From Gaoshiqia hydrogeniformans (lineage in GTDB: Bacteria; Bacteroidota; Bacteroidia; Bacteroidales; Prolixibacteraceae), in NCBI RefSeq assembly GCF_049347105.1, contig NZ_CP186334.1:2542001-2606000 (forward strand): a DNA stretch of 64,000 nt, given 5' to 3'. The position numbers and the translations under genes were made by a program. A model generated the notes under the pieces. The model worked only from the letters and a program-made list of their open reading frames with translations. It did no database searches and was not told the origin of the DNA. Shown here in pieces: positions 44,465 to 52,653 of the stretch. Position 1 is the first letter of the stretch. The number at the start of each line of letters is the position of its first letter.

Positions 44465-45931
44465 ATGTTTAGCCTACATACTGAAATTTGGGAAAATTTG
44501 CCTGTTGTACTTAACCTGGTATATTTATTAACTGTTATTTTTATTGCCATCCTGATCGTCCTCGAGAACCGCAGCCCGCTGAAAACCATCAGTTGGATCC
44601 TGGTGCTCGTGTTGTTGCCTTTCGCCGGCATCATTTTTTACCTGTTTTTCGGGCAGGAGTACCGTAAAAAGAAAATGTTTTCGCGCAAAGGGCTGAAAGA
44701 CCTGGAAAACCTCAGGAAGATGACACAAAGCCAGCTCGATCAGTTGCCAAAAAACTACGAGATTTTCAGTGAAGCCATATTCGGCAAAAAACACCTGATC
44801 AACCTGATGCTGTCAAATTCGAATGCCTTGTTGACCGATGATAACGAGGTGACCGTGTTGAAGAACGGCGAACAAACGTTCCCGGCCTTGTTTCAGGCGA
44901 TCGAAGAAGCCCATCATCATATTCATATCGAATTTTATATTGTTGAAGACGACATGATCGGCAACCAGTTTCGCGAGTTGCTGATCCGGAAAGCCCGGGA
45001 AGGGGTGGAAGTCCGTTTTATTTTCGATGATGTGGGAAGTTGGGAGCTGCCTAAAAAATACATCCGTTCACTGGAAGAAGCCGGTGTAAAGATTGATTGT
45101 TTTATGAAGGTGCGTTTCCCGATGCTGACCTCGCGGGCTAATTATCGGGATCACCGGAAGATTGTTGTGGTTGATGGGACAACAGCTTTCGTCGGTGGCT
45201 TAAATATCGCCGACCGCTATTTACACGGAACCCGGAAACTGGGTCATTGGCGCGATACGCACCTGATGTTGAAAGGCGGCGCCGCAACCGGCTTGCAGAT
45301 CATTTTTATGGCCGACTGGTTTTTTGTGTCCAAAGAAATTTTACAAGGCGAACACTATTTTCACCCGATTAAACCCGGCAAGGGCAAAATGGTGCAAATT
45401 GTGCATAGCGGACCCGATTCTGACTGGGAAACCATTAGCCAGGCTTACTTTTCGGCCATCGCCTCAGCCCGCGAACGGGTATACATGGCCACGCCCTACC
45501 TCATTCCAACTCCCGAAATTGCCAATGCCATGAAGGTGGCGGCCCTCGGGGGAATCGATATCCGTGTGCTGCTTCCTCAAAAATCGGATGCCATTACTCC
45601 CAAATGGAGTACCCACTCGTATATCGCTGAATTGCTTGAAGCAGGGGTGAAAATTTATTTCTACCAGCCCGGCTTTATGCACAGCAAACTAATTATTGTC
45701 GACGGTGTCTTCTCGTCGGTAGGAACAGCTAACTTCGACTTCAGAAGCCTGGAAACCAACTTCGAGGTGAACGCGATGATTTACGACGAATTGACCGCAG
45801 GAGTCCTTGAAAAGCAATTTCTGAACGACCTGAAACAAAGCCGCGAAATTCTTCTGCCGGATTGGAAAAAAAGACACTGGTCGGACAAGGCAAAAGAATC
45901 TTTTTCGCGTTTGTTAAGTCCCTTGCTGTAG
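44465..45931 (+). CDS. cls: Cardiolipin synthase, phospholipase D type
   Basis: A 488-residue membrane enzyme that joins two phosphatidylglycerol molecules to cardiolipin. Two N-terminal helices (LVYLLTVIFIAILIVLEN and ISWILVLVLLPFAGIIFYLFFG) are followed by two PLD domains carrying the HxKx4D signature: HRKIVVVDGTTAFVGG and HSKLIIVDGVFSSVGT. Length and layout match bacterial Cls. No neighbour appears functionally linked; the downstream gap of 297 bp contains only an imperfect hairpin near 46005-46030. Confidence 0.96.
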   Translation: MFSLHTEIWENLPVVLNLVYLLTVIFIAILIVLENRSPLKTISWILVLVLLPFAGIIFYLFFGQEYRKKKMFSRKGLKDLENLRKMTQSQLDQLPKNYEIFSEAIFGKKHLINLMLSNSNALLTDDNEVTVLKNGEQTFPALFQAIEEAHHHIHIEFYIVEDDMIGNQFRELLIRKAREGVEVRFIFDDVGSWELPKKYIRSLEEAGVKIDCFMKVRFPMLTSRANYRDHRKIVVVDGTTAFVGGLNIADRYLHGTRKLGHWRDTHLMLKGGAATGLQIIFMADWFFVSKEILQGEHYFHPIKPGKGKMVQIVHSGPDSDWETISQAYFSAIASARERVYMATPYLIPTPEIANAMKVAALGGIDIRVLLPQKSDAITPKWSTHSYIAELLEAGVKIYFYQPGFMHSKLIIVDGVFSSVGTANFDFRSLETNFEVNAMIYDELTAGVLEKQFLNDLKQSREILLPDWKKRHWSDKAKESFSRLLSPLL

Positions 45932-46228
45932 CTCGGTCACATGAGGTGCTTAGCCTAAACGGATTGTTTTGTATTGAAAAACTGCACGTTAAGCCAGATG
46001 GTTAGGGCCCGAAAATTATCTTCGGCCCGGCTTAAAAAAATGAATCAAAAAGAATAATCTTTCAATAAAATGCTTACAATTGTACGGCCGGAAAACAGAG
46101 CATAACGATCAGGTAAAGATCTGGCAATAGGCTTTCTGCCGGAACGTTTAACCGGATAAAAAGAATACAAATGGCCACTGATCGCAGTAAAATAAGATAT
46201 AACAAGCAATTTTTGATTTGAGACAGAG

Positions 46229-47704
46229 ATGCAATCAACCTTAATATTGGTGGATTCGTTCGTGCAGTGGAAACCCTACTACGAAACAGAAACGCTGACA
46301 ACAGCAGCAGATTACCTGCAAAATGAACACCTGAGCAAACAACCTTTACTGGTCATTAACCTGTGCAGTACGCTGGATTATCATTCGGAAGGTTATTACT
46401 GTTCTTTGCTGGCACAGGCGCGCGGGCATAAAGTGCTTCCCACCGTCGATGTCATTAACCGCATCGAAAGCGGCGCCCTGACCCGGATGGAGAATTACCT
46501 TCAAAAAATATGTTACAAGTGGTTGCAAAGCAGACAACCGAATGACATTGATTATTATGAAGTCGATATTTATTTTGGGATGACCAATGAGCCGGAACTA
46601 AATAAAATTGCCCGTTATATTTTTGAACAATTGCCCTGTCCCTTGTTGCGGGTAACCTTTGCCAACCGTCCCAAAAACCAGATCGATTCGGTACGGGTAT
46701 TAAGCCTGAACGAGTTGAACGATGCCCAGCAGGACCTGTTTGCTCAAACGTTGGATAATTTCAGTAAAAAAATATGGCGACAGCCCCGGTTGCACAAGGC
46801 CTCGCGCTTCGATCTGGCCATTTTGTACGATCCGGCGGAGCAACTTCCTCCAAGCAATAAAGCGGCCCTGAACAAGTTTATCAGTCAGGCAAAAAAAATG
46901 AACATCAATGCCGAGCTGATCACCGAAGAAGATACCACGCGCCTGCTCGAATTCGACGGGCTGTTTATCCGGCAAACTACTTCGCTCAACCACATCACCT
47001 ACCGTCTGGCCCAAAAAGCCTGGCAAGCCGACATGGTCGTGATCGACGATCCTTTGTCAATCATCCGTTGTACCAACAAGGTGTATTTAAAGGAACTGAT
47101 GGAACGGGAAGGCATCCCGACGCCAAAATCAAAGCTCATCTTTATAAACAACATGAACTCGTTTGACGAGCTGAGCGCCTACCTGGGGACTCCCATTATC
47201 CTGAAAGTGCCGGATGGTTCATTTTCGATTGGTATGCACAAGGTGAACAACGAGGAAGAATATAAAAAAGCGCTGGAGATGCTGTCCGAAAGAACCTCCG
47301 TTTTCCTGGCGCAGGAGTTTGTCCCTACCAGCTTCGACTGGCGTATCGGCATCATCAACGGAGAGCCTTTGTATGCCTGCAAGTATTTTATGGCGCGGGG
47401 CCATTGGCAAATCTATAACCACCAGGATCCAAACAAACCAAAATCGGGAACCTACGAGTCGGTACCTTTAAGCAAGGTGCCCAAACACGTGGTCCGTAAC
47501 GCGGTGAAAGCAGCGTCGCTGATCGGGAAAGGATTGTATGGTGTTGATTTGAAGGAAATTGACGGCCGATCGATTGTGATTGAGGTAAACGATAATCCGT
47601 CGATCGACCAGGGGGTGGAAGATGACATCCTGGGAGACGAGCTGTACCGCCGGATCTTGCGCGAGTTTGTCAGCCGCATGGAGCAGAAAGGAAGAAAAGC
47701 ATGA
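46229..47704 (+). CDS. RimK-like ATP-grasp ligase with RLAN-type N-terminal domain
   Basis: A 491-residue protein. The N-terminal part (about 1-180; VINLCSTLDYHSEGYYCSLLAQARGHKVLP) matches the RimK-like ATP-grasp N-terminal (RLAN) domain. The C-terminal part (about 200-480) is an ATP-grasp fold of the RimK/glutathione-synthetase kind: DDPLSIIRCTNKVYLKELM, IILKVPDGSFSIGMHKV (phosphate-binding loop), FLAQEFVPTSFDWRIGII, and the magnesium site VIEVNDNPSIDQG. Such enzymes ligate amino acids to a carboxylate of a protein, peptide or small molecule. Its stop overlaps the start of a GNAT gene by 4 bp (ATGA), so the two products likely act together. Substrate unknown. Confidence 0.92.
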   Translation: MQSTLILVDSFVQWKPYYETETLTTAADYLQNEHLSKQPLLVINLCSTLDYHSEGYYCSLLAQARGHKVLPTVDVINRIESGALTRMENYLQKICYKWLQSRQPNDIDYYEVDIYFGMTNEPELNKIARYIFEQLPCPLLRVTFANRPKNQIDSVRVLSLNELNDAQQDLFAQTLDNFSKKIWRQPRLHKASRFDLAILYDPAEQLPPSNKAALNKFISQAKKMNINAELITEEDTTRLLEFDGLFIRQTTSLNHITYRLAQKAWQADMVVIDDPLSIIRCTNKVYLKELMEREGIPTPKSKLIFINNMNSFDELSAYLGTPIILKVPDGSFSIGMHKVNNEEEYKKALEMLSERTSVFLAQEFVPTSFDWRIGIINGEPLYACKYFMARGHWQIYNHQDPNKPKSGTYESVPLSKVPKHVVRNAVKAASLIGKGLYGVDLKEIDGRSIVIEVNDNPSIDQGVEDDILGDELYRRILREFVSRMEQKGRKA

Positions 47705-48174
47705 ACAAGGCGGTGAACTTTCGCCGGGCGACAGCGTCGGACCTGGGCAAACTCAGGGAGCTGGAAGAAATTTGTTTTCAGGAAGAAAGCTTTTCGGCCC
47801 GACAGCTTCGTTACCTGGTCACGCGGGCCAAAGCCGATGTTCTGCTCTCCGAAGAGGCCGGGGAAATCAGTTCGTTTATTATTTTACTGAAACGAAAAAT
47901 CAGCCCGGCCATGCGGATTTATTCGCTGGCTGTTTCACCCCGTTTCCGGGGCAAAGGCCTTGGCCGGAAACTGATTGACGAAGCCGAAAAACGCGCCCGA
48001 AGCGCAGGTTTTAGCTTCCTTAGGCTGGAAGTCAGCGAGATGAACGATGCAGCCGTTCAGCTTTATCTGCAAACCGGCTTTGACGTAGTTGGCGAACGAC
48101 CGGCTTACTACAAAAACGGCAGCAAAGCGTTGTTAATGAGAAAAGCGGTATCCATTGGCGTTAAAAGTACCTGA
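47701..48174 (+). CDS. GNAT-family acetyltransferase (RimI-like) paired with the ATP-grasp gene
   Basis: A 157-residue GNAT enzyme. FRRATASDLGKLRELEEICFQEESFSARQLRYLV is typical of RimI-like N-terminal acetyltransferases, and SLAVSPRFRGKGLGRKLID is the acetyl-CoA-binding motif, followed by LEVSEMNDAAVQLYLQTGFDVVGERPAYY. It is coupled to the RimK-like ligase by a 4-base start-stop overlap, pointing to acetylation of the same substrate. Classical RimI is generally encoded near tsaB, which is not the case here. Confidence 0.92.
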   Translation: MNKAVNFRRATASDLGKLRELEEICFQEESFSARQLRYLVTRAKADVLLSEEAGEISSFIILLKRKISPAMRIYSLAVSPRFRGKGLGRKLIDEAEKRARSAGFSFLRLEVSEMNDAAVQLYLQTGFDVVGERPAYYKNGSKALLMRKAVSIGVKST

Positions 48175-48208
48175 GCGCCTAAGTAAAAGGAGACTTTCTC
48201 AGGGCCCT

Positions 48209-48690
48209 GTCATTTGGTCATTAGTCATTAGTTATTGCGGCATGGAGCATGGAGCTTGGGGCTTGCTACTTGCTCTTGCAGGAAAACCGCAACTGAATAC
48301 TGGTACTGAACACTGGTACTTTCTCCGGTTTCCGATAATTGCTCCTTGCTCTAAGTCCGTGCTCTACGCCCATGCCGTATTTCCGCCTTCGTGTATAATA
48401 TTTTTCGGGAAGCCTTGCTGTGTTCGGCGCATGAAACCCAGGTGCTGTTTGCTGCACCGGTGGCTGCGCCTTACTGTTGCCTGCCGGTCCGATTCCCGGG
48501 TTTCTCAGGTAGTTGCCGGCTTACCCGGGGTTACCCGTATTTCACCCCGCCGGGGTGGGAGGACAATCGGTGAACAGTGAACAGTAATCAGTACAGCTTG
48601 CAGCTTGGACCTAAAAAGTACATGAGCAGAACCACGACTAAAAACTGGCTTCTGCTCTCTGCCCCATGCTCCCTGCCGTATTTCAAATGT
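48209..48690. repeat. Degenerate 7-bp tandem repeats with a palindromic block (second island)
   Basis: The 569-bp gap after the GNAT gene is non-coding. It opens with GGTCATT AGTCATT AGTTATT, then ATGGAGC ATGGAGC TTGGGGC TTGCTAC, then ACTGAAT/ACTGAAC units; a second heptad run GTGAACA GTGAACA GTAATCA lies at about 48570-48590. Between them, 48495-48560 is a G/C-rich block containing CACCCC-GCC-GGGGTG and ACCCGGGGTTACCCG, different in character and possibly a REP-like palindrome. No transposase is attached. Confidence 0.65.
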
Positions 48691-48743
48691 TTTCCTGTTT
48701 GTCTTAACCGAAAGGTTATGCTACATCATCGCTCACAAGCTGA

Positions 48744-49710
48744 TTACCTGATTGGTTGAACGATAAAGCCTTTCTTTCGTAAGAGATTGATAACCCCCTT
48801 TTTGCCAGGTAAATGAGCTACGCCAATCATAATAAAGGTCGGTTGTTGTTCTATTATTGATACCATCTTGTCCATCCAGAAGATATTCCTTTCAATTGAC
48901 ATCGCGGCATGAACCTGCTTAGCTTTTTTGTCTTTCAAAAGGATAGGATGCGTGCTCCATTTTTCAATCTCCGTCAAATTTTGGTCATAATATGTTTCTT
49001 GCCCCAACCTGCTAATGGCCAATATATTATGCCCCTGATAATCTCTCAGATAGCGTATCATTTCTTTCGCTTTTGCTTGCAAATCGTCAGAAGAAAACAG
49101 AATACTCCAATCCCGCAATCCTAACCGGTCCATTTTTTCCTCCGAATCTAACTCAATAATCGGATAAGACCTGAACCTGGCAATTTTCATCACTCTGGAA
49201 TCGATGTTTCTACTGAAATGGACTACGCTCAAAAAAGGATTTTCTTTTTCCCATTCCCGGGATTCTTTTTTAAGAATGCTGAACTGTAGATTAATTAAAA
49301 AGAAAATTCGGGTTTAAATTCATTTCCTCCGAATTCAGGGTAGAATATATGAATAATATCGAATCCAGGACTGCTAATTCAGATTCATCCAACAAATCCG
49401 GATAAGAGATATCGGTTGGCAAGAATTTATTGAGTGGTTTGATCGAATCCAGTCTTTTCGGACGTGTCGGATCGGACTCAACAGCCAGTTGTTTGACCGA
49501 ATCAAGGGCTTCGAAAAAACCGGGGATATGGCCTAAAAAGTCCCCGCTCATTCCGTGATTTGTTCCGAACAGATATGAGGGTTCTTTTAGTCCGTTTCCA
49601 CTGATTCGCCACAGTAATCCCCCGTCTGTGCCAATGTTGCTGCTGCATGAGCAAAACAGAAAAGCAATCAATACCTTTCCGAATACCAGTTTCCAAGGGG
49701 GCCAATTCAT
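48744..49710 (-). pseudogene. TraB/GumN-family lipoprotein gene with a frameshift
   Basis: The 5' part (49710 leftward, 139 codons) encodes a lipoprotein start and the family opening WRISGNGLKEPSYLFGTNHGMSG plus LAVESDPTRP; it stops at 49293-49291. The 3' part, in the next frame, encodes KAKQVHAAMSIERNIFWMDKMV, PTFIMIGVAHLPGKKGVINLLRKKGF, the family C-terminus. Reading through a T-rich stretch (TTTTCTTTTT) with one T removed joins the two parts into one protein of about 320 residues, the normal length. It is therefore one gene broken by a single-base insertion, or a sequencing error. It is the last gene of the sppA-lpxK-pnp cluster. Function of the family is poorly known. Confidence 0.8.
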
Positions 49711-49741
49711 AGTCGGTTATTTAAGTTAGATTGATCCATGT

Positions 49742-50698
49742 TCAAAGCAGCTCGTGGAACGGCAGCTTTTCCAAATCGACATTGCCGCCGCTGAGGATAA
49801 TGCCAACTTTCTTGCCGCGCACATCCACTTTATTTTCGAGAATGGCGGCCAGCGGTACGGCCGACGAGGGTTCGATAATAATTTTCATCCGTTCCCAAAC
49901 CAGCCGCATGGCCCGCACGATGCCCCGTTCTGAAACGGTTACAATTTCATCGGTTTTGCGCTGAATGATGCGGAAGTTAATTTCGCCGACCGAAGTGAGC
50001 AGTCCGTCGGCGATGGTTTTCGGGTTGACCGAGGGGATCAGTTTCTTGGCATGAAACGAGCGGTAAGCGTCGTCGGCGCCTTCGGGTTCGGCGGCAATCA
50101 CCAGTCCCCTGGGGTTCATGGCCCGTCCGCAGATCGATGTTCCGCTAAGCAGTCCGCCTCCGCCAATCGGGCAAAGGATCAGATCAAACAGGCCGGTATC
50201 TTCAATCAGTTCTTTGGCGGCAGTTCCTTGTCCGCAAATCACCTGAATGTTGTTGTAAGGATGAATCTCGATGGCCCCGGTACGGGCAGCCACCCCGGCC
50301 AGGGCGCTTTCGCGGGCCTCCAGGGTCGGTTGGCAAAAAGTGATTTGTCCCCCGTAACCTTCCACGGCTTTCTTCTTGATGGCGGGAGCTGTTACCGGCA
50401 TGACAATATACGCCGGGATACCGCGCATGCGGGCAGCCAGCGCCAACGCCGCTGCATGGTTTCCCGACGAATGGGTGCAGACGCCTCGCATGGCTTCCTG
50501 ATCGTTCAGTGAAAATACGGCATTGCAGGCGCCCCGAAACTTGAACGCACCTACCTTTTGCAGGTTCTCGCACTTGAAATACAGGTCGCCGCCCGTAATT
50601 TCGTTGACGGATACCGAAGTCAGCACCGGAGTCCGGTGAATAAACGGCTTAATCAGCTCGTGCGCTTTTTCAATATCGGCAAATTCGGGTAATCTCAT
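49742..50698 (-). CDS. PLP-dependent serine/threonine dehydratase family protein
   Basis: A 318-residue fold-type II PLP enzyme. The PLP lysine is in AFKFRGACNAVF, the glycine-rich phosphate cup in CPIGGGGLLSG, and HSSGNHAAALALAA binds the substrate. It lacks the C-terminal regulatory domain of biosynthetic IlvA, so it resembles catabolic threonine dehydratase or serine racemase-like enzymes; the exact reaction (dehydration or racemisation of serine or threonine) cannot be told. It follows the purine nucleoside phosphorylase gene with only a 6-bp gap. Confidence 0.93.
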   Translation of the reverse strand: MRLPEFADIEKAHELIKPFIHRTPVLTSVSVNEITGGDLYFKCENLQKVGAFKFRGACNAVFSLNDQEAMRGVCTHSSGNHAAALALAARMRGIPAYIVMPVTAPAIKKKAVEGYGGQITFCQPTLEARESALAGVAARTGAIEIHPYNNIQVICGQGTAAKELIEDTGLFDLILCPIGGGGLLSGTSICGRAMNPRGLVIAAEPEGADDAYRSFHAKKLIPSVNPKTIADGLLTSVGEINFRIIQRKTDEIVTVSERGIVRAMRLVWERMKIIIEPSSAVPLAAILENKVDVRGKKVGIILSGGNVDLEKLPFHELL

Positions 50699-50704
50699 GG
50701 CGGC

Positions 50705-51517
50705 TTAAATTTCGGCGATCAGATTTTTCAGGATCAGGGTCATCGATGGCTCCGACTTCATCGCCACTTCCTGCACTTCTTCGTGCGAAATTTCGACAAT
50801 TTCGCCGGGAACGCCGCTGTCGGTAACAATCGAAATACCAAAAACTTTCATATTCATGTGGCGTGCCACGATCACTTCGGGAACGGTTGACATGCCTACC
50901 ACATCGCCGCCTAAAATACGGAACATCTTATATTCAGCCGGGGTTTCGAACGTTGGCCCCTGCACGCCCACATAAACGCCTTCTTTGATATCGATTTTAT
51001 TTTTCAAGGCAATAAACCGGGCTTTCTGGCGCAGTTCTTTGTTATAAGCCTGGCTCATGTCGGGGAAGCGGGGGCCCAGTTCATTTAGGTTTTTTCCATG
51101 AAGCGGATGTTCCGGGAACATGTTGATGTGGTCGCTGATGACCATCAGATCACCGATCTTAAAATCGGGGTTTAAGCCGCCGGTGGCATTCGATACAAAT
51201 AAGTATTCGATTCCCAGTTTTTTCATCACCCGCACTGGCAAAACGACTTCCTGCATGGAATATCCTTCGTAATAATGAAAACGGCCTTGCATGGCCAATA
51301 CCTTTTTACCCCCCAGTTCGCCAAAAATCAGGTGCCCGTTGTGTCCGTCGACCGTTGAGACCGGGAAGTTCGGGATTTCGGCGTAGGGAATCTCCGTTTC
51401 AATCCGGATTTCGTTCACCAGACCTCCCAAACCGGAGCCAAGGATAATTCCTACCTCAGGTTGTTGTTTGATTTTTTCGCTGATGTAACGCGCGGTTGCT
51501 TCGATTATCTTTAACAT
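50705..51517 (-). CDS. Purine nucleoside phosphorylase
   Basis: A 270-residue enzyme splitting inosine and guanosine with phosphate into base and ribose-1-phosphate. Trimeric-type signature: VGIILGSGLGGLVNEI at the phosphate site, GHNGHLIFGELGGKKVLAMQGRFHYYEGY, and the purine-site strand EYKMFRILGGDVVGMSTVPEVIVARHMNMKVFGIS with the family Glu and Asn region. ATG 51517 is preferred over the TTG six bases upstream. Its first 62 bases overlap the end of lpxK in another frame, which ties its translation to lpxK. Confidence 0.96.
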   Translation of the reverse strand: MLKIIEATARYISEKIKQQPEVGIILGSGLGGLVNEIRIETEIPYAEIPNFPVSTVDGHNGHLIFGELGGKKVLAMQGRFHYYEGYSMQEVVLPVRVMKKLGIEYLFVSNATGGLNPDFKIGDLMVISDHINMFPEHPLHGKNLNELGPRFPDMSQAYNKELRQKARFIALKNKIDIKEGVYVGVQGPTFETPAEYKMFRILGGDVVGMSTVPEVIVARHMNMKVFGISIVTDSGVPGEIVEISHEEVQEVAMKSEPSMTLILKNLIAEI

Positions 51518-52559
51518 AGCCAACTATTTTTTTATTAAAACTTTTTCCTTCACTCGATAAAAACTGAACCTTCACCGGAATATAAAACAAACGCGGTTTG
51601 ATGTCGTCCGGTATCTCGTGATGCAACTGCAGCCTCATGGCATCCTTTTCTGTGGTGAGGATAAACGGTTTCTGCTCAATATATTGACGATACCTTGTCG
51701 CGATCGTCTGCAAATCGGTTTCGGTAAACGAATGATGATCCTTATAGACCATTTCGTCGAGTAGTTTGGTTTTGGAGGCCAGGTAATTCCTGAACTGGCC
51801 GGGATTGGCAATACCAGCTAACATCAGCGAGGGCGCCCGGTTCTCCTGGATGTCAGGGATCGGGGCAGCCACATACGGGAAAACGGGAACAGGTTCGCCG
51901 TAGGTCATCGTGGTGAAATAGAGCGACTGGTAAGGTCTCAGGTTTACATTTTTCATAATGATGCGCCGGGTGATCGGGGTAATTTCGTCAGGACATTTGG
52001 TGTAAATGATCACATTTGCACGGCGGCGCTGATATTTCCGTTCCCTCAGCCTTCCATAAGGGAGTAAATGATCTTCTTCGAGGGGGCGGTTTGAGTCGAT
52101 CAGGAGAATATTGATTCCCGGTGTTACGCTGCGGTGCTGAAAGGCATCGTCGAGGATGATCACATCCGGGGCCAGGTCCGGATCTTTCAGCAAGGTTTGA
52201 ATGCCATGCACACGGCTTTCATCCACGGCTACGGTTACATCCGGAAATTTCCGTTTGATCTGCAGGGGTTCGTCGCCAACATTCCGGGCGTCGGCCTCGG
52301 CTTGTACCAGCAAAAAACCTTTTGTTTGCCGTTTATAGCCCCGGCTGAGTGTGGCTACCTTCACATGTTTCCTCAGTAATTCAACCAGGTACTCGGTATG
52401 CGGTGTTTTTCCCGTTCCCCCTACTGTGATATTTCCGACCGAGATGACCGGAACTTCGAACTCGGTTGATCCAACGAATTTGTAGTCATACAGGAAATTG
52501 CGGATGTACACTATAAGTCCGTAAATAAGCGAAAACGGGTATAAAAGAATTTTCAGCAT
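51456..52559 (-). CDS. lpxK: Tetraacyldisaccharide 4'-kinase (lipid A synthesis)
   Basis: A 367-residue inner membrane kinase phosphorylating the 4' position of the lipid A precursor. The N-terminal helix (LLYPFSLIYGLIVYIRNFLYDY) is followed by the Walker A GNITVGGTGKTPHTEYLV, the base-binding loop LSRGYKRQTKG and VIILDDAFQHRSVTPGINILLID, which is diagnostic of LpxK. I use ATG 52559; GTG 52565 is possible. The C-terminal tail (about 20 residues past KKIVGYVK) runs into the pnp gene and may be extra. Presence of lpxK confirms a Gram-negative envelope with lipid A. Confidence 0.96.
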   Translation of the reverse strand: MLKILLYPFSLIYGLIVYIRNFLYDYKFVGSTEFEVPVISVGNITVGGTGKTPHTEYLVELLRKHVKVATLSRGYKRQTKGFLLVQAEADARNVGDEPLQIKRKFPDVTVAVDESRVHGIQTLLKDPDLAPDVIILDDAFQHRSVTPGINILLIDSNRPLEEDHLLPYGRLRERKYQRRRANVIIYTKCPDEITPITRRIIMKNVNLRPYQSLYFTTMTYGEPVPVFPYVAAPIPDIQENRAPSLMLAGIANPGQFRNYLASKTKLLDEMVYKDHHSFTETDLQTIATRYRQYIEQKPFILTTEKDAMRLQLHHEIPDDIKPRLFYIPVKVQFLSSEGKSFNKKIVGYVKDNRSNRALHQRKNQTTT

Positions 52560-52605
52560 AATCACTAAATGAAGTACGAAGGTATCAAAATTCGGCCATA
52601 AAAAA

Positions 52606-52631
52606 AGAAGTTGCCCGCGAAGACAACTTCT
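52606..52631 (-). terminator. Terminator downstream of sppA
   Basis: Stem AGAAGTTG/CAACTTCT (52606-52613 and 52624-52631), followed on the minus strand by a T-run. It separates sppA from lpxK. Confidence 0.65.
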
Positions 52632-52653
52632 CTTTTCCTGAGCGGTGAACGGT

